A DNA stretch of 40,306 nt from Lysobacterales bacterium (GTDB lineage: Bacteria > Pseudomonadota > Gammaproteobacteria > Xanthomonadales > SZUA-36): positions 1 through 40,306 of the forward strand of contig JANQPM010000008.1 of NCBI GenBank assembly GCA_028289465.1, written 5' to 3'. The position numbers and the translations under genes were made by a program. How positions within the stretch are numbered: the first letter of the stretch is position 1; the number at the start of each line of letters is the position of its first letter. The notes beneath the pieces were generated by a model that ran no database searches, was not told where the DNA came from, and saw only the letters and a program-made list of their open reading frames with translations. Positions 17,567-25,938 of the stretch are shown in pieces.

Positions 17567-17833
17567 ATGTCTGCTGTGCGGATTTATACCAAGCGCCTGT
17601 GCGTCTACTGCTTTGCTGCCAAAAACCTGCTGGTCAGGAACCGGGTGGAATTTGAGGAGGTGCCGGTGGACGGCGATCCTCGGATGCTGGACGATCTGGC
17701 CGCCCAAACCGGGTACCGGCTGGTACCGCAGATTTTTATTCACGGCCGCTTTATCGGCGGTTTTGACCAACTGAACGCACTCGTTCGTTCACGGGAACTG
17801 GATGCATTGCTGGATAGTGGCGAACAGGAATAG
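17567..17833 (+). CDS. grxC: Glutaredoxin, GrxC-like, with CVYC active site
   Basis: 88 residues from ATG 17567, which follows a strong AGGAGG (17550-17555); the in-frame TTG at 17543 lies upstream of that site and is rejected. It has the thioredoxin fold of small glutaredoxins, with active site CVYC at residues 12-15 instead of the usual CPYC, the cis-Pro loop LVPQIFIHGRFIGGFDQL and the GG glutathione-binding segment. It reduces disulfides or glutathionylated proteins using glutathione. It lies 20 bp after tusE and is probably cotranscribed with the sulfur-relay genes. Confidence 0.92.
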   Translation: MSAVRIYTKRLCVYCFAAKNLLVRNRVEFEEVPVDGDPRMLDDLAAQTGYRLVPQIFIHGRFIGGFDQLNALVRSRELDALLDSGEQE

Positions 17834-17874
17834 GCTTTACCGTCTGCACCCGGCAGTCGGAGATTAACTACAGC

Positions 17875-17902
17875 GCCGCAGGCAACCCGCCGGAGCAGGC
17901 GC
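17875..17902. repeat. Dispersed short GC-rich element, copy A
   Basis: 28 bp beginning GCCGCAGGCAACCCGCCGG. It matches copy C (35646-35673) at 25 of 28 positions, counted by hand. All three copies in the window are intergenic. Confidence 0.65.
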
Positions 17903-18038
17903 CGTGAAACATGGCTTTCTGCGCGTTGCGCAAACCGCCATGCCTTCCTTGGCTTGCTCTCCCGGTTGGGTGCGTGAGCTGCGCGAGCGGCACCGGAGGG
18001 GTCGCGCGTTCGTTGCGCGCTGTAACCCCGGCTGCGCC

Positions 18039-18165
18039 AGAAGGCTTCTTCGCTACCGCGAAACCCCAGTATAGGTGACTTGACGCAGGTGACTTGGTCG
18101 GCGGTTTTGCCAGCGGCAAAGAAGCCGGCCAGCAGGCACCGTCAAGCGCGCCTGACTCCACCTGC
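18039..18165. repeat. Direct repeat unit 1 (127 bp)
   Basis: Begins AGAAGGCTTCTTCGCTA and ends GACTCCACCTGC. It is the same as unit 2 apart from scattered substitutions and an extra 14 bp: GTGACTTGACGCAG is followed by a second GTGACTTG, a partial internal tandem duplication. Confidence 0.85.
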
Positions 18166-18185
18166 ACGCGCTTAACGGTTCCGTC

Positions 18186-18298
18186 AGAAGGCTTCTTCGC
18201 TATCGCGAAATCGCAGTGCAGGTGACTTGGTCGGCGGTTTTGCCAGTGGCAAAGAAGCCGGCCAGAAGGCACCGTTAAGCACGTCTGACTCCACCTGC
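18186..18298. repeat. Direct repeat unit 2 (113 bp)
   Basis: Same boundaries as unit 1 (AGAAGGCTTCTTCGCTA to GACTCCACCTGC) without the 14-bp insertion. The two units are separated by 20 bp. Confidence 0.85.
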
Positions 18299-18327
18299 GC
18301 TACGAAAGACGCGGGGGCAAGATACTT

Positions 18328-19464
18328 TTATTCGATTCGCAAAGCGACCATTCGCAGGTATTCGGCGGTGTGCCCGCGCCAGCGGTCGTAGCCGATGGTC
18401 TTGAAAGTGACCTCACCGTATGCGTCCAGCCCGCTGAAATGACAGGCTTCGGGCGGGTGCTCCTCGTTCAGGCTGGGGTTCTCGCAGTAGCCGACTATAT
18501 CGCCGCCGGCGGACAGCAGTTCTATATGGCCGTCGTCCAATTGCCGCAGGGCGTGAATACCGATTCGCTGACTGTCCGGCCAGCCGGGCACGGGTTTGGC
18601 CGGCATCACCAGCCAGTTGCCGATCAGCAGGCGGTTGAACATCGGCGGGTTCATGATATACCGGACCATCGACAGCGGGCGCAATTCGATCGGGTCGAGC
18701 AGGCTGTCTCCCCGGCGCTGGGAGAACCACACGGTTGCGGCCGTATGGTTCTGGAACAGGATGCTGATTTCGGCGTTGCTGGCGTAGATATCCGCCTGCC
18801 GGTAATCGCCGGACAAGGTCTGGCCGCCGCGAAACAGATACAGGGGCCCGTTAAACACATTGCCGTTCAGGCTGCCCGAGGCCAGTTGCCATTCGGGGTG
18901 TCCGGATTCGTCGAAAGCCTGGGTGATGATGGTAGCCAGACCCTGCTGTACATCCACCGTCATGCCGGTACCCGGGCCGCCGGTATCGTGCTCGCCGCCA
19001 GGCTGGGCCCACCACCAGCCGGAGTCCGGTTGCAGTCGTTCGGTTCCGGCGACAGCGAACAACCGAAAACCCAGCAGCGCGGGCGGGTCTTCGCCGGTCT
19101 GATGGCGCCAGTGGATTTGAAGATTGGGCGGCAGGGCTGTCGATGCGGAAACGGGTAGTTCAAAACGCGTCGGCGTTTCTGCACAATTTGCCGTGCTGGA
19201 CCGGGTCAGGACATCAAGCCGCGCGCCATCGACTTCGGCCGATAGCAGCTCCGGCAGGCACCGGTTGGGCCAGGAACCACTGAGCCACAAAGCCCGCTTG
19301 GCCGGGCCGACCTGGGGCGCTGTCTGATAACCGATATTCCACTCGGCCGCCAGCGCGGCTGGAACGGCGAACAGGGCCTGGCAGCCGGCGATCAAAATGG
19401 CGATGGCGCTCTTCGGCCGCAGCGGGCGAAGGACGCCGCAAATTATGCATTCCGGTTTCAGCAT
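18328..19464 (-). CDS. Secreted protein of unknown function with a GxGxxVD / FD...PxW domain
   Basis: 378 residues from ATG 19464, chosen because it opens a signal peptide (hydrophobic run SAIAILIAGCQALFAVPAALA). The longer frame to 19533 would overlap the divergent dehydrogenase gene. The central part (about 145-265) has SGWWWAQP, then GPGTGMTVDVQ, then QAFDESGHPEWQLASG, the same pattern as the N-terminal domain of the beta-helix protein at 2249-3979. The rest has several Cys, consistent with an exported fold. I do not recognise a catalytic site. A TATTAT motif lies only about seven bases before the ATG, so the mRNA could be nearly leaderless, but this is weak. Confidence 0.75.
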   Translation of the reverse strand: MLKPECIICGVLRPLRPKSAIAILIAGCQALFAVPAALAAEWNIGYQTAPQVGPAKRALWLSGSWPNRCLPELLSAEVDGARLDVLTRSSTANCAETPTRFELPVSASTALPPNLQIHWRHQTGEDPPALLGFRLFAVAGTERLQPDSGWWWAQPGGEHDTGGPGTGMTVDVQQGLATIITQAFDESGHPEWQLASGSLNGNVFNGPLYLFRGGQTLSGDYRQADIYASNAEISILFQNHTAATVWFSQRRGDSLLDPIELRPLSMVRYIMNPPMFNRLLIGNWLVMPAKPVPGWPDSQRIGIHALRQLDDGHIELLSAGGDIVGYCENPSLNEEHPPEACHFSGLDAYGEVTFKTIGYDRWRGHTAEYLRMVALRIE

Positions 19465-19469
19465 GCCGG

Positions 19470-19475
19470 TATAAT
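19470..19475 (+). promoter_or_regulatory. Probable -10 element for the isocitrate dehydrogenase gene
   Basis: TATAAT 51 bp upstream of the ATG at 19521. No good -35 hexamer is visible at the usual spacing, so an activator or extended contacts may be needed. AGGAG (19506-19510) is the ribosome site downstream. Confidence 0.5.
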
Positions 19476-19520
19476 AGCCGCTTTTCGCTAACGGATAAGA
19501 GCGGCAGGAGCAGGAAATTA

Positions 19521-20525
19521 ATGAGTAAGACAATTACCGTCATTCGTGGTGATGGCATCGGCCCGGAAATTATGGACGCGACCTTGCGGATATTGAACGC
19601 AGTGGAGTGCGGTCTCGAGTACGAATTTGCCGACGCCGGATTGATGGCGCTGGAGAAGCACGGCGAGCTGCTGCCGCAGGCGACGGTTGACTCTATAGCG
19701 AAGAACAGCGTGGTATTGAAAGGGCCGCTGACCACGCCGGTCGGTAAGGGCTTCCGGTCTCTGAATGTGGCGCTTCGCAAACAATTCGATTTGTATGCAA
19801 ACGTGCGTCCGGTATTAACCATTCCGGGGACCAAGGCACATTACGAAGAGATCGACATTATTACGGTGCGGGAAAATACCGAAGGTGCTTATCTGGCCGC
19901 CGATGCGAAGGTCAGTGATGACGGGCAGACGGCCGAATCGAAGATGGTCGTGACCCGTAAAGGCTGCGAGCGGGTGGTGCGCTACGCCTTCGATCTGGCT
20001 CGTAAAACCGGCCGCAAAAAGGTCACGATCGTACACAAGGCGAACATTCTCAAAACCGTTTCCGGCATGTTTTTGGAAGTGGCGCGTCAGGTGGCCGGCG
20101 AGTTCGATGACATTCAGGCGGACGAAATGATTGTCGATGCGACATGTATGAAACTGGTCATGGACCCATGGCAGTTCGACGTGATCGTTACCACCAATCT
20201 GTTTGGCGATATTATTTCAGACCTTTGTGCCGGCCTGGTTGGTGGCCTCGGTCTCGCACCCGGTGCGAATATAGGCGATCGGGCGGCGATGTTCGAAGCG
20301 GTGCATGGATCGGCGCCGGACATCGCCGGCCAGAAGATCGCGAATCCGTGTGCGCTGGTGCTTGCTGCAGCAATGATGCTCGGTCATCTGGGAATGGAAG
20401 ACAAGGCGCGTAACATCCGCGCAGCGATTCGGCAGACCATCGGCGAGAAGGACCGGGTGACGCCGGACCTCGGCGGCAGCCACAACACCGGCGATTTCGC
20501 CGACGCGATTATTTCCAGGCTTTAA
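19521..20525 (+). CDS. NAD-dependent isocitrate dehydrogenase (decarboxylating)
   Basis: 334 residues of the isocitrate/isopropylmalate dehydrogenase family. It begins TITVIRGDGIGPEIM. The substrate motif SLNVALRKQFDLYANVRP has the S-x-N-x-x-L-R pattern of isocitrate dehydrogenases. NTEGAYLA and the metal-binding DPWQFDVIVTTNLFGDIISD are present. The cofactor loop HGSAPDIAGQKIANP has Asp-Ile where NADP enzymes carry Lys-Tyr, indicating NAD preference. It oxidises isocitrate to 2-oxoglutarate. The short length matches bacterial NAD-IDH, not the 416-residue E. coli NADP enzyme. Homoisocitrate or 3-isopropylmalate dehydrogenase are less likely alternatives; there are no leucine or lysine genes beside it. 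Confidence 0.85.
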   Translation: MSKTITVIRGDGIGPEIMDATLRILNAVECGLEYEFADAGLMALEKHGELLPQATVDSIAKNSVVLKGPLTTPVGKGFRSLNVALRKQFDLYANVRPVLTIPGTKAHYEEIDIITVRENTEGAYLAADAKVSDDGQTAESKMVVTRKGCERVVRYAFDLARKTGRKKVTIVHKANILKTVSGMFLEVARQVAGEFDDIQADEMIVDATCMKLVMDPWQFDVIVTTNLFGDIISDLCAGLVGGLGLAPGANIGDRAAMFEAVHGSAPDIAGQKIANPCALVLAAAMMLGHLGMEDKARNIRAAIRQTIGEKDRVTPDLGGSHNTGDFADAIISRL

Positions 20526-20540
20526 ATTCTGCCGCCAGAC

Positions 20541-20554
20541 CGCGGCCGGCCGCG
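20541..20554. repeat. 14-bp perfect palindrome between converging genes
   Basis: CGCGGCCGGCCGCG lies between the ends of the dehydrogenase gene (20525) and thiD (20574). It could fold in RNA from either strand, but no T tract follows, so intrinsic termination is uncertain. Confidence 0.4.
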
Positions 20555-20573
20555 TCGGTTTACCCGCATAGGC

Positions 20574-21395
20574 TTACCCGGCACCGGCGCGGTGGTTGAG
20601 TATCATCAGTTTGCCCCGGCCGAGGCGGTAGCCGGCGGCGATTGCCCGTTGTACATAATCGATCGCGCACTCGACCGCATCGGCCAATGGATGCCCGACA
20701 GCCAGATAGGCGCAGGTTGCAGCGGACAGGGTGCAACCGGTGCCGTGATATTCGCCGGGCTGCCGCGCATGCCGGAATTCGCGCACTTCGCCGCCGCAAA
20801 ACAGCAGATCCAGTACGCGATCGCCCGGTGCATGACCGCCTTTGAGCAGCACTGCGTTGCAGCCGAGTGCAAGCAGCGCTTCGCCGATGCGGTACAAGTC
20901 GGGTTTACGGTTTCCGGACAAACCGGTCAGCAGCCCTGCCTCGTCCAGGTTCGGCGTGACCAGGGCTGCGGCCGGCAGCAATTCCGATTTAATCGCATCG
21001 ATGGCATCCCGATGAATCAGCGGGTCGCCGGTTGTGGTCACCATCACCGGGTCGACCACCAGCGGAATGCGGTCGTTGACGGGCGCTGAAGACCAGCTTG
21101 AAGCCAGCGCGCGGACGGTGGCTTGATCGGGCAGCATGCCGCTTTTGGCAGCCTTGATCGGCAGATCGCGCAGCACGGCGTGCAGTTGAGACTGAATTAA
21201 CGCCGGCGCTTCGATAGAAAAATCATCGACCCCGAGCGTATTCTGCGCGGTAACCGCCGTGATACAAGTGCTGCCGTGCAGACCGAGAGAAGAGAAGGTA
21301 TTCAGGTCGGCCTGGATACCGGCTCCGCCGCCGGAGTCCGAACCGGCGATGCTGAGGACCGCCGGCGGGGCATTTTTATCGCTGATTTCGCGCAT
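20574..21395 (-). CDS. thiD: Hydroxymethylpyrimidine / phosphomethylpyrimidine kinase ThiD
   Basis: 273 residues of the ribokinase superfamily. The N-terminus has [19 protein letters not shown], the substrate-binding signature of ThiD. The middle has [15 protein letters not shown] and [13 protein letters not shown], and the C-terminal [19 protein letters not shown] carries the anion-hole GTGC with the catalytic Cys/Asp region. It phosphorylates HMP twice to give HMP-PP for thiamine synthesis. No other thi gene is in the window. It is convergent with the dehydrogenase gene. Confidence 0.95.
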   Translation of the reverse strand: MREISDKNAPPAVLSIAGSDSGGGAGIQADLNTFSSLGLHGSTCITAVTAQNTLGVDDFSIEAPALIQSQLHAVLRDLPIKAAKSGMLPDQATVRALASSWSSAPVNDRIPLVVDPVMVTTTGDPLIHRDAIDAIKSELLPAAALVTPNLDEAGLLTGLSGNRKPDLYRIGEALLALGCNAVLLKGGHAPGDRVLDLLFCGGEVREFRHARQPGEYHGTGCTLSAATCAYLAVGHPLADAVECAIDYVQRAIAAGYRLGRGKLMILNHRAGAG

Positions 21396-21567
21396 TGTTG
21401 CATTCTAGCAACGTATCGGGCGCGGACCAATCAAACCGACTGCATCGGCGCGCGTAAAGCGGTTGCTAGGCACTTTGCCGCTATTGTTATTTTTTTCAAT
21501 AGCTTAGAGTGTTCATATGGAGGCTTTCAGCGGTGTTTTTCAGACGTTTGCCGTCCGTTCGGGAGCA

Positions 21568-21596
21568 TTGACAGTATGTTGTATTCCTGCGATAGT
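21568..21596 (+). promoter_or_regulatory. Sigma-70 type promoter for the outer-membrane protein gene
   Basis: Perfect -35 TTGACA (21568-21573), 17-bp spacer, and -10 GATAGT (21591-21596, four of six consensus bases). Predicted start near 21603 gives a leader of about 27 nt before the ATG at 21630. It lies in the 234-bp divergent region with thiD. Confidence 0.55.
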
Positions 21597-21629
21597 TCGC
21601 TTCATACTCGGCGTAGTCTATAAAACGGT

Positions 21630-22862
21630 ATGAGCGGTACGGATAACAACAGCGAAAAACGCCTGGGACGGAGCGCGGCAACGACTTTGTTGTCGGCGTC
21701 GCTGTTCGCGTTGTCCGCACTGCCGGCACAGGCCGCAGTACCGGTTGCCACACTGCCCGGTGCCGGGTCCAGTATCAGCGCATTTTATCTTTTCGGCATT
21801 GAGCTGGGCCCGTGGGAAGATTACTTGCTGAACCAGCTCACGCCGGATCTCAGCGTGATCGATGTCGTCTCCGAACCCAAGATATCCTGGTTCGACAGCG
21901 AACAGGCGGAAATACTGCCGCATTTTGCGCGCACGCTGCTGGAACAGCGCAACAATCTGTTGATGACTTTCGGCTACGAGTCCCAGCTCGATACCAGCCT
22001 GGTTGCCGGCAGTTTCAGTCAGGCCGGTCTGAGCCTCAGAGGCGAATTGCCGGGTAACCGGCTGCAGCGGGAATTCTTCTCCACCGGTATCGCACATCAG
22101 TTGAGTGAAAGCAGCGTACTGGACGTATCGGCGGTATTCGCGTACCAGCGTTTCAGTGCGCCGGGTCTGGGCTTTGTCGCATTTGACGATCCCAATCCGG
22201 AAATCGGCCAGGGGCCGGTATTTGCGCCCTATCAGGAAACGGCTTACGGGCAGGGCGTGCGTCTGGCACTGCAAAGCGAACTCACAACCGGCATGTCGAT
22301 TGCGGCGGGCTACCAGTCGCGTATCGACATGGATACCTTCAACAATTACCGGGGGGTCTACTCGGAACCGGGCGATCTGGATATTCCGGCCAAGGCGCAT
22401 ATCGGTCTGCAGGTCAAAGCCGGCAGACAGTCTTCCTTTACCGTGGGTCTGGACCATGTACTGTATAGCGACGTCGACGCGTTCCCGGCGCAGTTTTTGC
22501 CGCAGCGCTTCGTTTCGCTGCTTGGCGATTCCAGCAGCCCGACCTTCGCATGGGAAGATTTGACAGTCTTTTCTCTGGGTTGGCGCTGGCAGATGGAAGA
22601 TACCGAATGGTGGGTTGATGTGACGACTCGTCAGCAGCCCAGTCCGACTTCGGCGGTGCTGAGTCGGGTGTTGTCCCAGGACGTTGCGGACAACGCGATG
22701 CTGGTCGGTTTCAGCAAGCGTACCAGCCGCAACGGCCGGCTCAACGTGACCGCGGCCTATGCACCGCCCGAGTATGCCTTTGGTGGCAGCGTTCTCGGCG
22801 TGACTTCGGAAAACCTCGATCAGACACTGGAGCTGGAAGCGCTCTGGATCTGGAACTTTTAA
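21630..22862 (+). CDS. Predicted outer-membrane beta-barrel protein, possibly FadL-like
   Basis: 410 residues with a signal peptide (hydrophobic run TTLLSASLFALSALPAQA) and an even series of amphipathic strands. It ends LELEALWIWNF, a terminal aromatic strand with Phe, the BAM-targeting signature. The strand-rich body with SLGWRWQMEDTEWWVDV and AYAPPEYAFGGS recalls FadL/OMPP1-type hydrophobic-compound channels, but no definite family motif is visible, so this is only a suggestion. It lies 78 bp upstream of the permease gene on the same strand; a separate promoter precedes it. Confidence 0.75.
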   Translation: MSGTDNNSEKRLGRSAATTLLSASLFALSALPAQAAVPVATLPGAGSSISAFYLFGIELGPWEDYLLNQLTPDLSVIDVVSEPKISWFDSEQAEILPHFARTLLEQRNNLLMTFGYESQLDTSLVAGSFSQAGLSLRGELPGNRLQREFFSTGIAHQLSESSVLDVSAVFAYQRFSAPGLGFVAFDDPNPEIGQGPVFAPYQETAYGQGVRLALQSELTTGMSIAAGYQSRIDMDTFNNYRGVYSEPGDLDIPAKAHIGLQVKAGRQSSFTVGLDHVLYSDVDAFPAQFLPQRFVSLLGDSSSPTFAWEDLTVFSLGWRWQMEDTEWWVDVTTRQQPSPTSAVLSRVLSQDVADNAMLVGFSKRTSRNGRLNVTAAYAPPEYAFGGSVLGVTSENLDQTLELEALWIWNF

Positions 22863-22940
22863 TTAAGTCTTATCGAGCAGCCGGTGCCGGCTATCGCCGC
22901 ATTTCCCATCACATTCAACGACCGACCTTAGGGCTTAAGC

Positions 22941-24014
22941 GTGGATCGATTTAGGGCCTGGTTTCAGCGAACGTTTTCCAACCCACAGGTAGTGATCCTG
23001 GCATTTTTCGTATTGCTGGGCCTGCTCATCATCTACGGCTTCGGTCGCATGCTCGGCCCGGCTCTGGCTGCACTGGTTATCGCCTATCTGCTCGAAGCGG
23101 TGGTCATTCGGCTGGAGCGTTTCGGTATTCCGCGGCTGGCCGCGGTGATCCTGGTGTTCCTGGTCTTTCTGGTCGCGGTACTGTTCTTGATGTTCGGTCT
23201 GGGCCCGATCCTGTCCCGCCAGTTGACCCAGTTGGTGCAGCAGCTTCCGAACTATATTCAGCAGGGCAGGGAGTTACTGCTGCAATTGCCGGAGGCCTAT
23301 CCGCAGTTATCGCCCACCCTGGTGGAAGACTGGGTTAACCAGCTCGGTGCGGAGCTGGCCGAGTTCGGTCAAAAAATACTGACCTGGTCGCTGGCCTCGG
23401 TGCTGAATATCGTCAGCCTGCTGGTACTGGCGGTGCTGGTGCCGGTATTGGTGTTCTTCTTCCTGAAGGACAAGGAAAAACTGCAGAGCTGGCTGACCGG
23501 CTATCTGCCGAAAGACCGTGAACTGGTGACTTCGGTCTGGCATGAAGTGGATATTCAGATCGGCAATTATGTGCGCGGCAAGGCGCTTGAGATTCTGATC
23601 GTGGGTGCAGTGACTTACGTGGTCTTCTCGATCATGGATTTGCAATACGCGGCATTGCTGGCGACATTGGTCGGGTTTTCGGTACTGATTCCATATATCG
23701 GCGCGGCGGTGGCCACGTTGCCGGTTGCGCTGGTAGCGTTCTTCCAGTTCGGCTGGGGCTGGGATTTTTCAATGGTGGTTATCGCCTATATGGTGATCCA
23801 GTTCCTGGACGGCAATGTGCTGGTGCCGCTGCTGTTCTCCGAGGTCGTCAATCTGCATCCGGTTGCGATCATCCTCGCGATTCTGATATTCGGCGGTCTG
23901 TGGGGGTTCTGGGGAATCTTTTTCGCGATTCCGCTGGCCACCCTGGTCAATGCCATTTTGCGCGCGTGGCCGCGAGCCCAGGAAGTAGCCGTCGAAGCGG
24001 ACGCCGAGAGCTGA
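22941..24014 (+). CDS. AI-2E family inner-membrane permease (PerM/TqsA type)
   Basis: 357 residues from a GTG start. Hydrophobic segments occur at about 17-35, 37-53, 65-90, 150-180, 210-245, 250-275 and 300-335. The amphipathic region between the third and fourth (RQLTQLVQQLPNYIQQGRELLLQLPEAY) and the motifs PVLVFFFLKDKEKL and VLIPYIGAAVATLP are typical of the AI-2E/PerM family. Members export diverse solutes or drive Na/H antiport; this one's substrate is unknown. It is convergent with the PhoH-family gene, 10 bp apart. Confidence 0.88.
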   Translation: MDRFRAWFQRTFSNPQVVILAFFVLLGLLIIYGFGRMLGPALAALVIAYLLEAVVIRLERFGIPRLAAVILVFLVFLVAVLFLMFGLGPILSRQLTQLVQQLPNYIQQGRELLLQLPEAYPQLSPTLVEDWVNQLGAELAEFGQKILTWSLASVLNIVSLLVLAVLVPVLVFFFLKDKEKLQSWLTGYLPKDRELVTSVWHEVDIQIGNYVRGKALEILIVGAVTYVVFSIMDLQYAALLATLVGFSVLIPYIGAAVATLPVALVAFFQFGWGWDFSMVVIAYMVIQFLDGNVLVPLLFSEVVNLHPVAIILAILIFGGLWGFWGIFFAIPLATLVNAILRAWPRAQEVAVEADAES

Positions 24015-24024
24015 CAGCGGCGCT

Positions 24025-25419
24025 TCAGAGCGCGTCTGAGGCATAGTCGGCCAGCCGCGAACGTTCGCCGCGGCGCAACGTGATATGGCCCCCGTACTGC
24101 CAGTCTTTGAAACGGTCGACCGCGAAGGTCAGGCCCGAGGTCGTTTCGGTAAGGTAGGGTGTGTCGATCTGTTCCACATTGCCCAGACAGATCATCTTGG
24201 TGCCGGGGCCGGCCCGGGTCAGCAGGGTTTTCATTTGCTTCGGCGTCAGGTTCTGCGCCTCGTCGATAATCACGTAGCGGTTGAGGAAGGTCCGCCCGCG
24301 CATAAAATTCAGCGACCGTATTTTGACCCGGCTAGCAAGCAGATCGTTGGCGGCGGCGCGGCCCCATTCGCCGCCTTCCTGCGGCTGCGTCAGCACTTCC
24401 AGATTGTCGGTCAGCGCGCCCATCCACGGCGTCATCTTCTCTTCTTCGGTACCCGGCAGATAGCCGATATCCTCGCCGACGGAAATCGTTGCGCGAGTCA
24501 TGATGATTTCGTTGTAGACCCGGTCGTCCATGGTCTGGGCCAGACCGGCAGCCAGGGTCAGCAGGGTCTTTCCGGTGCCGGCCGTACCCATCAGGGTGAC
24601 GAAATCGACATTCGGATCCATTAACAGGTTCAGTGCAAAGTTCTGTTCCCGGTTACGCGCGGTAATGCCCCAGACTGCGTGCTTGTCCTGCCGGTAGTCG
24701 TTCGCGACCTGCAATACCACGTTCTCTTCGCTCACATCCTTGACCAGCGCTTCCATGCCGTTCTCGCCCTGCAAGGCAATACATTGGTTGGGGTGCCAGA
24801 GGCCGTTTTCGGAACGTGGAATCCGATAGTAGGTCACCCCCCTTTCCGACCACGAATCCACCGGCTGGTGAGCCTGCCAGAAACCGTTGCCTTCCAGGCG
24901 CAGACCGTTGTACAGCAGGCTCAGGTCGTCCAATGCCCGGTCGTTGAAATAATCCTCGGCGGTGACGCCGAGAATCGCAGCCTTGATGCGCAGATTGATA
25001 TCCTTGGAGACCAGCACGATTTCCCGGTCGTCGATGGACTCGAGCATCGCCATGGCGGTGGACAGAATTTCGTTATCGGCAAACGACCCGTCCCGCAGCA
25101 GGCTGGAGTGCTTCTCGGGCATGCTGGTCTGAAAGAACAATTTGCCGGAGCCGACCTCAAGCTCCAGCCCGTCGGGCGAGATCAGATCGAGACCCTGGTC
25201 CAGGTGCTGTTTTCCCTGACGCAGCATCATCTCACCGATAAAGCGGCTGACCTGGCGCACGTTGCGGGCGACTTCGGACAAGCCTTTCTTGGCTGCATCG
25301 AGTTCTTCCAGCACGATCATCGGCAGAAACACATCGTGTTCCTCGAAGCGGAAAAGGGCCGTCGGATCGTGCATCAGCACGTTGGTGTCCAGAATATACA
25401 GGCGTTTGTTCTTACCCAT
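24025..25419 (-). CDS. PIN-PhoH family protein (PhoH2 / YlaK type)
   Basis: 464 residues. The N-terminal PIN nuclease-like domain (about 5-140) begins YILDTNVLMHDPTALF, and acidic residues E/D recur as in PIN domains. The C-terminal PhoH ATPase (about 240-464) has Walker A GTAGTGKTLL and Walker B YVIIDEAQNLTP. PhoH2 proteins studied in mycobacteria act as ATP-dependent RNA helicase-ribonucleases; the exact role here is inferred. Despite the name, no Pho box is seen upstream. It lies 54 bp downstream of bcp on the same strand. Confidence 0.9.
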   Translation of the reverse strand: MGKNKRLYILDTNVLMHDPTALFRFEEHDVFLPMIVLEELDAAKKGLSEVARNVRQVSRFIGEMMLRQGKQHLDQGLDLISPDGLELEVGSGKLFFQTSMPEKHSSLLRDGSFADNEILSTAMAMLESIDDREIVLVSKDINLRIKAAILGVTAEDYFNDRALDDLSLLYNGLRLEGNGFWQAHQPVDSWSERGVTYYRIPRSENGLWHPNQCIALQGENGMEALVKDVSEENVVLQVANDYRQDKHAVWGITARNREQNFALNLLMDPNVDFVTLMGTAGTGKTLLTLAAGLAQTMDDRVYNEIIMTRATISVGEDIGYLPGTEEEKMTPWMGALTDNLEVLTQPQEGGEWGRAAANDLLASRVKIRSLNFMRGRTFLNRYVIIDEAQNLTPKQMKTLLTRAGPGTKMICLGNVEQIDTPYLTETTSGLTFAVDRFKDWQYGGHITLRRGERSRLADYASDAL

Positions 25420-25473
25420 GCTTTACCGGCAGGTGGTGGTTAACAACAGTAGTTGACGGTGCAGCGGCCGGCG

Positions 25474-25938
25474 TCAGGCCAGTTCGCCGAGTGCGTCGAG
25501 CACTGCTTCGGCGTGGCCCGGAACACGGACCTTGCGCCATTCCCGGACCAGCTTGCCGCGGTCGTCGAACAGAAACGTACTGCGCTCGATACCCATGAAG
25601 GTACGGCCATAGAGTTTCTTTTCGCGAATCACGCCGAAGTACTGGCACAGCTTCTCATCAGCATCGGAGATCAGCTCAAACGGCAGTGCCAGCTTGGCCT
25701 TGAAATTCTCGTGGCTTTTGATGGAGTCGCGGGAGACGCCGACGATTGCGGCGTTCAGTTTGGTAAATGCCGCGTGCAGATCGCGAAACGCCTTGCTTTC
25801 ACTGGTACAGCCGGGGGTGTTGTCTTTGGGGTAGAAATAGACCACCAGATGCTGGCCTTTGAAGTCTCTCAGCGAGAATTTTTGATCTCCGGTGGCAGGT
25901 AATTTGTAGGCCGGTGCCGACTGGCCAAGTTTGATCAT
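25474..25938 (-). CDS. bcp: Bcp/PrxQ-family peroxiredoxin
   Basis: 154 residues. The peroxidatic Cys44 sits in YPKDNTPGCTSES, the PxxxTxxC peroxiredoxin motif. The E. coli resolving Cys, five residues later, is replaced by Lys49; the only other Cys is C98 in KLCQYFGV, where a Cys occurs in many Bcp proteins. The enzyme may therefore act with one catalytic Cys or use C98. It reduces hydroperoxides with thioredoxin or glutaredoxin. It is divergent from dapA; in E. coli gcvR lies between them but is absent here. Confidence 0.93.
   Translation of the reverse strand: MIKLGQSAPAYKLPATGDQKFSLRDFKGQHLVVYFYPKDNTPGCTSESKAFRDLHAAFTKLNAAIVGVSRDSIKSHENFKAKLALPFELISDADEKLCQYFGVIREKKLYGRTFMGIERSTFLFDDRGKLVREWRKVRVPGHAEAVLDALGELA

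Larger units (their letters stand above)
17834..18327. other. 494-bp gene-free block carrying repeats
   Basis: Between grxC (plus, ends 17833) and a minus-strand gene ending 18328. The block holds one copy of a short dispersed GC-rich element (17875-17902) and two imperfect direct repeat units (18039-18165 and 18186-18298). A 134-codon minus-strand open frame (17868-18272) crosses the repeats, but the units differ by 14 bp, not a multiple of three, and I see no ribosome site or recognisable protein, so I treat it as non-coding. No clear terminator for grxC is visible. Confidence 0.7.

Noticed and set aside
17868..18272. 134-codon minus-strand open frame across the direct repeats
   Set aside because: The two repeat units differ by 14 bp, so the frame shifts between copies; a real coding repeat would keep frame. 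No signal, motif or ribosome site seen.
24025..25419. Pho-regulon membership of the PhoH-family gene because of its name
   Set aside because: No Pho box is visible upstream of it, and PhoH2 proteins are not generally phosphate-regulated.
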